Assembly: GCA_947599995.1 (NCBI GenBank)
Contig: CANQFW010000017.1
Span: forward strand, 1 to 22,090
DNA: 22,090 nucleotides
Direction of reading: 5' to 3'
From: an uncultured Clostridia bacterium
GTDB taxonomy: Bacteria; Bacillota; Clostridia; TANB77; CAG-508
In this document: positions 1 through 8,050 of the stretch, one piece after another
How the letters are laid out: every line of letters starts with the position of its first letter
How positions within the stretch are numbered: position 1 is the first letter of the stretch
Notes under the pieces: generated by a model
What the model saw: the letters and a program-made list of their open reading frames with translations, nothing else
What the model was told of the DNA's origin: nothing
The model's database searches: none
Translations under genes and position numbers: made by a program

Positions 1-186
1 CAAAATGATAAAATAGAAAGTTTGCAAGAAGAAGTAAAAAAAGGTAATGTAGAAAAAGAAGCATTGCAAAATAAATTAGATCAAGCTTATGTTCAAATAA
101 AAGATATGGCGACAAAAACGGTTGAAGCTACAGGAGGATTAAAAATTATAGGAAATAATAGTAATGCAGATATCAAAAATGTGTAA
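1..186 (+). CDS. C-terminal end of an unidentified coiled-coil protein (partial)
   Basis: The window opens inside an open frame that runs 61 codons to a TAA at 184-186; the start lies upstream of the window. The visible residues are rich in Lys, Glu, Gln and Asn with a heptad-like spacing of Leu, Ile and Val (IESLQEEVKK, then LQNKLDQAYVQIKDM), which suggests a coiled coil. The tail is short and polar (GGLKIIGNNSNADIKNV). I do not recognise the family. Codon use resembles the neighbouring genes, which supports real coding. No function can be given from this fragment. Confidence 0.6.
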   Translation, partial: QNDKIESLQEEVKKGNVEKEALQNKLDQAYVQIKDMATKTVEATGGLKIIGNNSNADIKNV

Positions 187-231
187 GCAACATCATTTTG
201 AGATTATTTTAATATAAATTGGAGTTAAAAA

Positions 232-377
232 ATGAGTGAAAAAGTATAAAATATATTACATTAGATGAAATGAAAGAAGCAAAATATAATAATGATATAA
301 ACTATACATTTGTTAATTGGAGTAACTTTAGTGAAGTTATTGAGATGTTAGAAAAACAAAGAAAAAAATATCATTAA
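232..377 (+). pseudogene. Small ORF broken by a one-base frameshift after codon 4
   Basis: A GGAG box at 221-224 stands 7 nt before an ATG at 232, but that frame stops after five codons (MSEKV). Adding one A to the A run at 239-243 would join the start to an open frame ending at TAA 375-377, giving a protein of about 48 residues (MSEKSIKYITLDEMKEAKY..., ending EKQRKKYH). The downstream part looks protein-like, with hydrophobic and charged residues alternating. It could be a decayed small gene, a sequencing indel, or a shorter protein from ATG 270, which has no ribosome binding site. I do not recognise the family. Confidence 0.4.
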
Positions 378-409
378 ACAAAAAAATAAAGAATGAGAGG
401 TAATGTGCA

Positions 410-901
410 ATGGAAGACAAAGACAGCACTTGGGTTGAAATTGTAAGAACTCTTAATGAAAAAAAACTTACAATTGCTACAATGGAAAGCTGTACTGGTG
501 GTGGAATTGTAAATGAGATTACTAATATTCCAGGAGCATCAGCTGTGTTACGTGAAAGCTATATTACGTATTGTAATGAGGCTAAGATTAAATTTGGTGT
601 GCCTGCCAAGGTAATTAAAGAACACACTGTATATAGCGAAGAAACAGCGATTGAAATGGCAAAAGCTGTTGTAAAACATGCAAAGTGTGATGTCGGAGTA
701 GGAGTAACTGGTCAGCTTGGGAGAATTGATCCAAATAATCCAGTAGAAAAACTTAATTGTGTATGGTATGCAGTAGCAATAGGAGAAAATATTTTAACAA
801 ATAAAATAGATGTTCCGGATACAAACAGAAAGTTGCAAAAAGAGTTTGTTTTGTATGATATAGCTACAACATTAATAAGGATTATTAAAAGTGTAAAATA
901 A
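410..901 (+). CDS. pncC: Nicotinamide-nucleotide amidohydrolase PncC (CinA C-terminal domain family)
   Basis: This 163-residue protein is a stand-alone CinA C-terminal domain. The family deamidates nicotinamide mononucleotide to nicotinate mononucleotide and so recycles the NMN left by NAD-dependent DNA ligase. The family signature ESCTGG is at residues 26-31, with the presumed catalytic Ser at 27, followed by ITNIPGAS. A conserved NEAK follows near residues 56-59, then the glycine-rich GVGVTGQLG with IDPNNP. The length is normal for the stand-alone form; the N-terminal molybdopterin-binding-like domain of full CinA is absent. The start at 410 follows a GAGAGG box. A strong hairpin terminator lies just downstream, so this gene probably ends its transcript. 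The assignment is firm at family level; substrate is inferred from the family. Confidence 0.88.
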   Translation: MEDKDSTWVEIVRTLNEKKLTIATMESCTGGGIVNEITNIPGASAVLRESYITYCNEAKIKFGVPAKVIKEHTVYSEETAIEMAKAVVKHAKCDVGVGVTGQLGRIDPNNPVEKLNCVWYAVAIGENILTNKIDVPDTNRKLQKEFVLYDIATTLIRIIKSVK

Positions 902-935
902 AGAGGTTCTTTGTCAACTGACTTGACAAAAAACC

Positions 936-981
936 AATAAAGTGTGTAAGTTTAAGGTACAAAACTTATGCACTTTATTTT
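936..981 (+). terminator. Hairpin terminator after pncC
   Basis: Positions 936-953 pair with 962-979 over 18 base pairs, including two G-U wobbles, around an 8-nt loop; T bases at 978-981 follow. It lies 35 nt after the pncC stop. It may alternatively be the 5' part of the structured element that begins at 991. Confidence 0.7.
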
Positions 982-990
982 ACACGTTCA

Positions 991-1104
991 TTTTTATACT
1001 CTAGGAAAGTGACCGTTAAAAACTATAGACTTGACGTAATGGAAAAATATGCGAACGTTACAAATTTTAAGCTACTTATATTGGACTAAGGAAAATAGAA
1101 TTGT
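991..1104 (+). repeat. Dispersed conserved element, copy 1 (candidate structured RNA)
   Basis: Positions 991-1070 align without gaps to 8967-9046 with 65 of 80 bases identical. Both copies share TTTTTATACTCTAG, CGTTAAAAA, AAATATG and GAACGT blocks. The CGTTAA at 1014-1019 can pair with TTGACG at 1031-1036 around an 11-nt loop; in copy 2 the partner is TTAACG, so a G changes to A while pairing to U is kept. Downstream, 1060-1069 can pair with 1096-1104 with one bulged base, at the place where copy 2 has a perfect 11-bp hairpin. No open frame fits the element. This, with the hairpin at 936, the promoter at 1141 and otherwise featureless AT-rich sequence, is what the 902-1258 gap holds. Strand is assumed from the hairpin and T tract of copy 2. 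Confidence 0.75.
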
Positions 1105-1140
1105 CAAATATTAAGAAAAAAATTAGTTTCTAACTTTTTG

Positions 1141-1169
1141 TAGACAAATTTTGCAAATTATAATATACT
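1141..1169 (+). promoter_or_regulatory. Probable SigA-type promoter of the GIY-YIG/DUF2075 gene
   Basis: TAGACA (1141-1146) and TATACT (1164-1169) are separated by 17 nt, each one mismatch from consensus. They lie about 90 nt before the start codon at 1259, which has its own AAAGGGGA ribosome binding site. The gene therefore seems to be transcribed independently of pncC. Confidence 0.5.
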
Positions 1170-1258
1170 TATAAAAGATATTTAGTTGAAAGAGAAAAGG
1201 GAATAATCAAAAAAATATAATAAGTTCTAATTTATGTTTTTAGAAAAGGGGACAATAT

Positions 1259-2944
1259 ATGTTATTAAAGGATCTTAATATAAGAAAATATGATTTTAAC
1301 AACGAAATGCCAGTTAATATAACGACAAATTTAAAGAAATTAAATGATTGGCCGTCAGTGTATATTATTCATGATGATAAAAAGATATATATAGGTGAAA
1401 CAAATAATATTGCTAAAAGAGCAAAACAACATTTGAAGGATAGATATAAGAAAAAACTGAAAGAAATTGAAATAATTTTTAGCAGCAAATTTAATAAATC
1501 AGTTACGCTTGATATAGAAAATTTCTTAATAGAGCATATGCTTGCAGATGAAAAATATGAGTTGTTGAATTTAAATAGCGGTATTAAAAATGATCATTAT
1601 TATCAAAGCGGAGATTATAAAAAAGATTTTAAATACATATGGAAAATGCTAAAAAATGAAAAAATAGTACAGGAGGAGAACTATTCAAACTTAGAGAATA
1701 AAGATATATTTAAATATTCACCATACAAGAAATTAAGTAGAGAACAATATGAAATTACAGATGAAATACTAAATAACTTGTTAGAAGATATGAATCATAA
1801 CGAAGATAGTACTTTTTATATAAAAGGAGGCCCAGGAACTGGAAAATCTATTTTAGCAATTTATCTAATAAAAAGATTAAATGATTTACATAAAGAATTG
1901 AAAGAGGAAGATAATGAGTATATTTCTTATCAAGCTGTTAAATTAAAAGAAATTCTTGAATTAAATAAAAAGGATAATTTAAAAATAGGACTTGTTGTTC
2001 CAATGCAAAGTTTCAGAAAAACAATACAGCAAGTTTTTAAGAAAGTAAATGGTTTGAAAGTTAATATGGTAATCAGTCCATTTAAAGCAGCAAATAGTCA
2101 AGAAGAATATGATATATTAATTGTGGATGAATCACATAGATTGAGTAAAAGAAATTCTACAAGAAGTAAAGAGCATAAAAAATTTTATACAGAAATGGGA
2201 ACACAACTAAATTGGATAAAAAAGAAGAGTAAATATCAAATATTCTTTTATGATAAGGGACAAACAATCAGATCAACAGATATAGGTGAAGATATTATAA
2301 ATAATATTGATAAAACCAGAAAGAATTATCAGTATGAATTAAAATCACAATTTAGATGTTTGGCTGGAGAAGATTATATAAAGTACATTAGAGATATATT
2401 TAGCGATAATCCCCCTAAAGAAATGATTAATTTTAATAATAAGGAATATGAATTCTACCTATTTAATGATGTAAATGATATGATAGAAGAAATAAAAGAA
2501 AAAGCAAAAGATAAAAAATATGAACTATCTAGAAATTTGGCTGGAGATGCATGGCCATGGAATAAAGGTGAAAAGGATATAAAAATTGGACCATATAGCT
2601 ATCCATGGAATACAACCAATATAGATTTTATTAATTCCAAAAATGCAATTAATGAGATTGGATGTATTCATACTTCTCAAGGATATGATTTAAACTATGC
2701 AGGTGTAATAATAGGAAATGATATTAAATATGATGAAAAGAAAAGTAAAATCATAATAGACAGATCAAATTATTATGATATTAAAGGAAAACATCTAACA
2801 AATAATAAAAAATTGAAGGAATATATTATTAACATATACAATGTTTTATTAACAAGAGGAATTAATGGAACATATGTATATGTATGTGATGAAGCACTAA
2901 GAAAATATTTAAGTAAATATATTCCTAATTGGAAAGATATCTAA
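1259..2944 (+). CDS. GIY-YIG nuclease fused to DUF2075 (superfamily 1 helicase-like) domain
   Basis: A 561-residue two-domain protein. Residues about 30-105 form a GIY-YIG endonuclease-like domain: VYI at 34-36, YIG at 44-46, Arg54 and His58 in the following helix, and acidic residues E87 and E92 as candidates for the metal-binding Glu. From about residue 155 a DUF2075-type P-loop helicase follows: LSREQYEI resembles a Q motif, Walker A is GGPGTGKS (191-198), Walker B is IVDESHRL, then SQFRC, CIHTSQGYDLNYAG and LLTRGINGTYVYV, which resemble SF1 motifs IV to VI. No transmembrane segment is seen, so it should be cytoplasmic. It stands alone between pncC and hisS with its own promoter. Fusions of this kind occur scattered in bacterial genomes and nuclease-helicase proteins are often antiviral, but a defence role here is inference; DNA repair is also possible. 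Confidence 0.85.
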   Translation: MLLKDLNIRKYDFNNEMPVNITTNLKKLNDWPSVYIIHDDKKIYIGETNNIAKRAKQHLKDRYKKKLKEIEIIFSSKFNKSVTLDIENFLIEHMLADEKYELLNLNSGIKNDHYYQSGDYKKDFKYIWKMLKNEKIVQEENYSNLENKDIFKYSPYKKLSREQYEITDEILNNLLEDMNHNEDSTFYIKGGPGTGKSILAIYLIKRLNDLHKELKEEDNEYISYQAVKLKEILELNKKDNLKIGLVVPMQSFRKTIQQVFKKVNGLKVNMVISPFKAANSQEEYDILIVDESHRLSKRNSTRSKEHKKFYTEMGTQLNWIKKKSKYQIFFYDKGQTIRSTDIGEDIINNIDKTRKNYQYELKSQFRCLAGEDYIKYIRDIFSDNPPKEMINFNNKEYEFYLFNDVNDMIEEIKEKAKDKKYELSRNLAGDAWPWNKGEKDIKIGPYSYPWNTTNIDFINSKNAINEIGCIHTSQGYDLNYAGVIIGNDIKYDEKKSKIIIDRSNYYDIKGKHLTNNKKLKEYIINIYNVLLTRGINGTYVYVCDEALRKYLSKYIPNWKDI

Positions 2945-3094
2945 TAATATTATGGTTATTTGCTAATTATTAATTTTTATGACAATATAAATAAAAAATA
3001 TTCAAACAGGGAGAATTTCTAGAACATAAAATAAATGATGATATGAAAAAAACATTAATCTTACCGCATAAATGAAAGATTCTTTATTATAATA

Positions 3095-3123
3095 TTGTTT
3101 ATTTTTGGGTTTTATGATATAAA
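3095..3123 (+). promoter_or_regulatory. Possible promoter of hisS
   Basis: TTGTTT (3095-3100), a 17-nt spacer and TATAAA (3118-3123) lie 86 nt before the hisS start. The match is moderate in a very AT-rich region. No T-box leader motif (GGGTGG-type) is visible, although aminoacyl-tRNA synthetase genes in Firmicutes often have one. Confidence 0.4.
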
Positions 3124-3208
3124 TAAATTGTATTAAGTTATCTGGAATTAATAAAAAAAATACTTATTTTGAAAATTATATATGCTAGATATAAAAGGAG
3201 GAATATAT

Positions 3209-4525
3209 ATGAAAACAAAAGTACACCCTAAGACATTGCCTGGTTTTATGGAATTATTACCAAATGAACAAATTTTATTTAATAAAATGAAGGAAATAAT
3301 ACAAAAATCATATGAAAAATATGGATTTTTACCATTGGATACTCCCATTATTGAAGATGCAAATGTATTACTTGCAAAAGCTGGAGGGGAAACAGAAAAA
3401 CAAATATATCGTTTTGCAAAAGGAGAAAATGATTTAGCACTTAGATTTGATTTAACTGTACCACTTGCAAAATATGTTACAGAGTATTATGATAAGTTAA
3501 GCTTTCCATTTAAGCGTTATCAAATAGGTAAAGTATATAGAGGAGAAAAACCTCAAAGAGGAAGATATAGAGAATTTTATCAATGTGATGTTGATATAAT
3601 TGGAGATGGAAAATTGTCAATTATTAATGATGCAGAAATTCCATCTATAATATATAATACATTTAAAAATTTAGGATTCGATGATTTTACGATATGTATA
3701 AATAATAGAAAAATATTAAATGGATTATTTTTAAGCTTGAAATTGGAAAATGAATCAGCAGAAATATTAAGAGTAATAGACAAAATTGACAAAATAGGAA
3801 CTGAAAAAGTAAAAAATGAATTGCAAAAAAATATAGAAACAGAAAAAGTAGAAACCATTATGAGATTTATAGCAATTGACGGAAATAATGATAATAAAAT
3901 AAAAGCATTGGAAGAATTAAATATTAATAATGAAGTTTTTCAAGAAGGATTACAAGAGTTACAGAAACTTATAAAATTTATAAGAATATTTGGTGTACCT
4001 GAAAATAATTTTAAGATTGACTTAACAATAGCAAGAGGATTAGATTATTATACAGGAACAGTATATGAAACATTTTTAAATCAATATAGAAATTTAGGAA
4101 GTGTTTGTTCTGGAGGGAGATATGATAATTTAGCTGAATATTACACAGATAGAAAAATGCCAGGAGTTGGAATTTCAATAGGATTGTCAAGACTATTTTT
4201 TCAATTAATAGATAACAAGATAATATCTGCTGAAGATCAATGTATATCAAATGTACTAATTATATCAATGACGGATAATTATGATATGTGTGCTGATATC
4301 GCTAGAAAATTAAGAGATAATGATTTAAATGTGCAAATAAATATAGAAGAACAAAAAATAGGAAAAAAATTTAAATATGCTGATAATTTAAATGTAAAAT
4401 ATGTAATAATAATAGGGGAAGATGAAATAAAAAATAATGTTATCACATTAAAGAACATGTTTACAGGGGAACAACAAACTACTACCTTTGAAGAGGCAAT
4501 CGAAATAATAAAGAAAATAGACTAA
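3209..4525 (+). CDS. hisS: Histidine--tRNA ligase
   Basis: A class II aminoacyl-tRNA synthetase of 438 residues that charges tRNA-His with histidine in the cytoplasm. Motif 2 is seen in FKRYQIGKVYRGEKPQRGR and FYQCDVDIIG, the histidine-binding signature in RGLDYYTGTVYE, and motif 3 in GVGISIGLSRL. A C-terminal anticodon-binding domain follows (VLIISM to about the end). Presence of the RGLDYYTG signature and the anticodon domain argues for a true synthetase and not the regulatory paralogue HisZ. I chose ATG 3209 because it lies 8 nt after AAAGGAGG; the in-frame ATG at 3182 is upstream of that box. It appears to be a single-gene unit, followed by about 170 nt without another clear signal. Confidence 0.95.
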   Translation: MKTKVHPKTLPGFMELLPNEQILFNKMKEIIQKSYEKYGFLPLDTPIIEDANVLLAKAGGETEKQIYRFAKGENDLALRFDLTVPLAKYVTEYYDKLSFPFKRYQIGKVYRGEKPQRGRYREFYQCDVDIIGDGKLSIINDAEIPSIIYNTFKNLGFDDFTICINNRKILNGLFLSLKLENESAEILRVIDKIDKIGTEKVKNELQKNIETEKVETIMRFIAIDGNNDNKIKALEELNINNEVFQEGLQELQKLIKFIRIFGVPENNFKIDLTIARGLDYYTGTVYETFLNQYRNLGSVCSGGRYDNLAEYYTDRKMPGVGISIGLSRLFFQLIDNKIISAEDQCISNVLIISMTDNYDMCADIARKLRDNDLNVQINIEEQKIGKKFKYADNLNVKYVIIIGEDEIKNNVITLKNMFTGEQQTTTFEEAIEIIKKID

Positions 4526-4699
4526 TTAAAATGAAATTAATATATATGGTGATTAAAATATATTTAAAATAGATAAAAAAATCACATAATTAAAAAATAT
4601 AAAAATTACCAATTTAATAAAATGAAAATGAATAATTAAAAAGAAAAATATCCATAATATAAAAGCAAGCATTTGCAAAATTAATGGAGGTAATTTATT

Positions 4700-4855
4700 A
4701 TGGATCAAAAAATTAATTGTACAGTGGAAAGCTGCAAATATAATAATTCACTAAAAAAAGTATGTAATTTAAAAGCAATAAAAGTAAGCCCCGTAAATGG
4801 AGTAAACACAGCAGAACCAGATGAATCTATGTGCTCTAGTTATGAATACGAATAG
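4700..4855 (+). CDS. DUF1540 domain mini-protein
   Basis: A 51-residue protein starting 9 nt after a GGAGG box. It has the four-cysteine pattern of DUF1540: Cys7, Cys12, Cys22 and Cys45, in INCTVESC, KKVCNLKAIKV and ESMCSSYE, the last close to the typical C-terminal motif of the family. Four cysteines in so small a protein suggest metal binding, but that is inferred. DUF1540 proteins are common in Clostridia and Bacilli and their role is not known to me. A strong terminator follows immediately, so the gene is probably monocistronic or the last of its transcript. Confidence 0.85.
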   Translation: MDQKINCTVESCKYNNSLKKVCNLKAIKVSPVNGVNTAEPDESMCSSYEYE

Positions 4856-4866
4856 GTAGAAAGGTA

Positions 4867-4901
4867 TTTCTGGAATTCTTAAGACAATTCCAGAAATTTT
4901 T
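4867..4901 (+). terminator. Rho-independent terminator after the DUF1540 gene
   Basis: Perfect 11-bp stem (4867-4877 with 4886-4896, arm TTTCTGGAATT), 8-nt loop, followed directly by a run of five T at 4897-4901. It lies 11 nt after the stop codon. Confidence 0.9.
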
Positions 4902-4925
4902 ATGCCAAAAAATATCAAAAAAATA

Positions 4926-4954
4926 TTGCAAAAATTTTCCATTAATAGTATAAT
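4926..4954 (+). promoter_or_regulatory. SigA-type promoter of the glycosyltransferase gene
   Basis: TTGCAA (4926-4931), a 17-nt spacer and a perfect TATAAT (4949-4954) lie 52 nt before the start codon at 5007 and just after the preceding terminator. Confidence 0.8.
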
Positions 4955-5006
4955 ATAAAAGGCGGAAAAATATAAATAATAAAAAAGATTAGAGAGGAAG
5001 AAAATA

Positions 5007-6236
5007 ATGGAATATGTAAATATATTAAGAGAAGCTTTAATATACATTATAACAATCTTTTGGTTATATGAATTGATAATTAGCTTATGCTCATTAATAA
5101 AATTTAAAGATAAACCATTACTCATAAATAAAAAACATAAATTTATGGCAATAATACCAGCACATAACGAAGAATCAGTAATAGCAAATCTTGTAGAAAG
5201 TCTAAAGAATCAAGAGTATGATAAAGATTTATACGACATATATGTTATAGCAGATAACTGCACAGATAATACTGCAAAAATTGCAAAAGAGTTAGGAGCA
5301 ATTGTATATGAAAGATTTGATCAATCTAAAAAAACAAAAGGATATGCATTAGATTGGTTTTTAAAACAAAAAATAGAAGAAAAAGCAGACTACGATGCAT
5401 TTTTCGTATTCGATGCAGACAACATAGTAGATAAAAATTTTATAACGAATATGAACAAAAAACTATGCCAGGGTGAAGAAGTAGTTCAAGGTTATAGAGA
5501 CATAAAGAATCCTACAGATAGCTGGATAACAGCTGGATATGCTTTGTTTTATTGGACTATGCATAAATTTTACCATTTAGCAAGATACAATATCGGCTTA
5601 TCACCATTACTAAATGGAACTGGTTTTATGGTAAAATTTGACCTAGTAAAAAATACAGGATGGGACACGGTAACATTAACAGAAGATATAGAATTTTCAC
5701 TTAAAAGAATAATAAAGGGAAAACGTTTAGGTTGGGCAACAGATGCAATAGTGTATGACGAGCAACCATTAACATTCAAAGCATCATGGTCACAAAGAAG
5801 CAGATGGACGGTAGGACATATCCAATGTATGCAAACATACACAAAAGATTTAGCAAAAGCAGTAAAAGAGCATAAAACAGTAATGAATCTTGATGGATTA
5901 CTTTATATTGTAGGAAGTATACCAATGTTTGTAATAACCATAGCTTTAGTATTTACTAACTTTATAATTTATCTAGCTGATGCAATGACAACAGTTGATT
6001 TAATAATAAATATACTAAGATATTTAATACCAACATTCCTATTCCCAATAGTTACAGCCGTACTTACAATGTATTTAGAAAAAAAACCAATAAGGCCAAT
6101 GCTAAAATGGTTGGCATATTATCCATTGTTTATGGGATCGTGGCTAGTAATTAACTTTAAATGTTTATTTAAAAGAAATACAACTTGGGAAAAAATTGAC
6201 CATGTGCGTAATATAAAAATAAAAGAAGTAGCTTAA
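5007..6236 (+). CDS. Family 2 membrane glycosyltransferase
   Basis: A 409-residue processive-type GT2 enzyme of the cellulose/hyaluronan/poly-GlcNAc synthase group. A transmembrane helix spans about residues 8-32. The catalytic domain follows, with IPAHNEE, ADNCTDNT for nucleotide-sugar binding, DAD at 136-138, TED at 225-227 and QRSRW at 263-267, which together are the D, DxD, TED and Q(Q/R)xRW signature. Two to three membrane helices lie between about residues 300 and 390. It should move sugars from a nucleotide donor onto an acceptor at the inner face of the membrane and may help extrude the product. The acceptor and sugar cannot be told from sequence. It has its own promoter and a following hairpin, and a GT-C type enzyme lies next to it, suggesting shared work on an envelope glycan. 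Confidence 0.88.
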   Translation: MEYVNILREALIYIITIFWLYELIISLCSLIKFKDKPLLINKKHKFMAIIPAHNEESVIANLVESLKNQEYDKDLYDIYVIADNCTDNTAKIAKELGAIVYERFDQSKKTKGYALDWFLKQKIEEKADYDAFFVFDADNIVDKNFITNMNKKLCQGEEVVQGYRDIKNPTDSWITAGYALFYWTMHKFYHLARYNIGLSPLLNGTGFMVKFDLVKNTGWDTVTLTEDIEFSLKRIIKGKRLGWATDAIVYDEQPLTFKASWSQRSRWTVGHIQCMQTYTKDLAKAVKEHKTVMNLDGLLYIVGSIPMFVITIALVFTNFIIYLADAMTTVDLIINILRYLIPTFLFPIVTAVLTMYLEKKPIRPMLKWLAYYPLFMGSWLVINFKCLFKRNTTWEKIDHVRNIKIKEVA

Positions 6237-6245
6237 AAGTATAGA

Positions 6246-6291
6246 AGACTAGGCCTTAAAATTAAAAAATTTTAACCTAGTCTAAAATTTT
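6246..6291 (+). terminator. Hairpin terminator after the GT2 gene
   Basis: AGACTAGG (6246-6253) pairs with CCTAGTCT (6276-6283), and an inner TTAAAATT pairs with AATTTTAA, giving a long stem with a 2-nt bulge. A TTTT stretch follows after AAAA, so the T tract is imperfect. Confidence 0.7.
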
Positions 6292-6370
6292 AGCCTTTCA
6301 AATTTAATAAAAATATAAAAAAATTCATTAAGTACAGACTTTATTAAATTAAAACAAAATAGTATGCAAA

Positions 6371-6400
6371 TTTACCTATTTGAGTATTACAAAGTATAAA
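6371..6400 (+). promoter_or_regulatory. Possible promoter of the GT-C gene
   Basis: TTTACC (6371-6376), an 18-nt spacer and TATAAA (6395-6400) lie after the preceding terminator and before the strong ribosome binding site at 6431-6440. The -35 match is weak. Confidence 0.35.
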
Positions 6401-6442
6401 ATTAGAGGTTCAGGTATAAAAAATAATTATAAGGAAGGAGAT

Positions 6443-6574
6443 ATGTTAGTATATAAAAACGAACTAGCATATACAATAAAATATGAAAAAAAACAAAATA
6501 ACACACATATCAATAATTATAGCAGGAATAATATTTATTTTGATACCAGTATTCCATACAAATTTATGGTTTGA
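6443..6574 (+). CDS. Possible 43-codon upstream ORF overlapping the GT-C gene
   Basis: The strongest ribosome binding site in this region, AAGGAAGGAG at 6431-6440, leads to ATG 6443, not to the GT-C start at 6483. The frame runs 43 codons (MLVYKNELAYTIKYEKKQNN...) and ends at 6574, 90 nt inside the GT-C gene. The peptide looks like nothing known. Either it is a translated leader that feeds the downstream start, or ribosomes starting here shift frame in the run of eight A at 6486-6493, or the sequence has an indel in that run. Translation of the tail after 6483 is doubtful. Confidence 0.3.
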   Translation: MLVYKNELAYTIKYEKKQNNTHINNYSRNNIYFDTSIPYKFMV

Positions 6575-7961
6575 TGAAAGTTACTCGGTAGCAATAGCAA
6601 ACAAAAACTTTGAAGAAATATGGACAATTGGAGGAAATGATGTTCATCCTGTCCTTTATTATTACTTTTTGCACATAATAAATTTAGTATTTGGAAGCAA
6701 AATAATATTATACAGATTGTTTTCAGTAATGTGCATGGCATTACTTGGTATAATAGGTTTTACACATATAAGGAAGGATTTTGGAGAAAAGACAGGATTA
6801 CTATTTTCCCTTCTGGTTTTCTTTTTCCCTGCAAACATAGTATATGCAGGAGAAATAAGAATGTATTCTATGGCTATGTTATTAGTAACATTAATGTCAA
6901 TTTATGCCTACAGAATTTACAAAAATAAAGATCAAAATTACATAAAAAACTGGATTTTATTTGCAATTTTTAGTTTATCATCAGCATACACACATTACTA
7001 TGGACTTATGATTGCAGGAATCGAAAATTTGATTCTATTTATAGCATTTATATTGCAGGCAAAAAAAGAAAAGAAATTTGTATGCAACTTGAAAGCTTTT
7101 ATAATATCTGCAATATCACAAATAGTACTCTATTTACCATGGGTAATATCACTTTTGAAACAAGTGAAACAAGTATCTGGTGGATTCTGGATACAAATAC
7201 ATTTTCCAGAAACTTTGATTGAATTCTTTATGTTCCCATTTACAGGGAATCTAGGAACCACAAGTTATATTGAATTTCCACTTGCTATATTATTTGGAAT
7301 ATTAATTTGTGTGTATATGATATATATCCATAATAAGAATAAAAAAGATGAATTTTTAAAAAATGCAAAAATAGCAATAATACTTTGGATAACCGTGGCT
7401 ATTGCAGCATGTATAGTATCAATAATAATACAAAGACCAATTATATATGCAAGATATATGCTATGTGTTCAGGGATTGTTTATCTTTTTCATTGCATGTA
7501 CGATGGCAAAAAAAGGTACAGAAAAGGGAAATATTGTTATTATAACGACATCTATAGTTTTATCTATATTAGGGGCATGCATATTATCACAAGAAAATTA
7601 TGGAAGAATAAATAAAGAATTTCAAAAATATATTAGTGAAAATATAAAAGATGGTGATATTCTAGTTTGTGTAAATGAGCAAAGTGGATTTACAATATCT
7701 TCGTATTTTCCTAATAATAAGCTGTATTTTATAGATGAATATAAATGGAACGTAGCAGAAGCTTACAAAGCGTATGGCGAAACGGTATATGACCTGAACT
7801 TTTTGGAGGAATATAAAGGTAGAATATGGATAATAAATACTTCGAATTACAATACATATGAGAAAATAAATAAAAAATATAATGTGAAATTGATTGATCA
7901 AAAAGCATTTAATGTTGAATACAAGAATTGTCAGTATACACTTACTTTAGTTGAAAAATAG
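6483..7961 (+). CDS. GT-C type polytopic membrane glycosyltransferase (ArnT/PMT-like, GT39-like)
   Basis: A 492-residue membrane protein with about ten hydrophobic helices in the first 370 residues and a soluble extracytoplasmic tail. Helix 1 (residues 9-26) is followed by WFDESYS with Asp31-Glu32 in the first outer loop, then NDVHPVLYYY and GEIRMYSMAML; acidic pairs in the first loop are typical of GT-C enzymes that use lipid-phosphate-linked sugars and act on the outer face of the membrane. Donor and acceptor are unknown. The start at ATG 6483 is chosen because it places helix 1 correctly, but no ribosome binding site precedes it; the good one at 6431 belongs to another frame. The gene follows a GT2 enzyme, so the two may make or decorate the same surface glycan. 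Confidence 0.8.
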   Translation: MKKNKITHISIIIAGIIFILIPVFHTNLWFDESYSVAIANKNFEEIWTIGGNDVHPVLYYYFLHIINLVFGSKIILYRLFSVMCMALLGIIGFTHIRKDFGEKTGLLFSLLVFFFPANIVYAGEIRMYSMAMLLVTLMSIYAYRIYKNKDQNYIKNWILFAIFSLSSAYTHYYGLMIAGIENLILFIAFILQAKKEKKFVCNLKAFIISAISQIVLYLPWVISLLKQVKQVSGGFWIQIHFPETLIEFFMFPFTGNLGTTSYIEFPLAILFGILICVYMIYIHNKNKKDEFLKNAKIAIILWITVAIAACIVSIIIQRPIIYARYMLCVQGLFIFFIACTMAKKGTEKGNIVIITTSIVLSILGACILSQENYGRINKEFQKYISENIKDGDILVCVNEQSGFTISSYFPNNKLYFIDEYKWNVAEAYKAYGETVYDLNFLEEYKGRIWIINTSNYNTYEKINKKYNVKLIDQKAFNVEYKNCQYTLTLVEK

Positions 7962-8050
7962 CTACAGATTATTTCAAGGCTATAATTATATAGTTTTTAT
8001 TATCGCTTTAAGATAAATTCTAATTAAAAATAGTGATAGGGAGAATCAAT

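Noticed and set aside
2945..3208. T-box leader before hisS
   Set aside because: No GGGTGG-type T-box sequence, no specifier-loop structure and no antiterminator can be seen in this AT-rich stretch.
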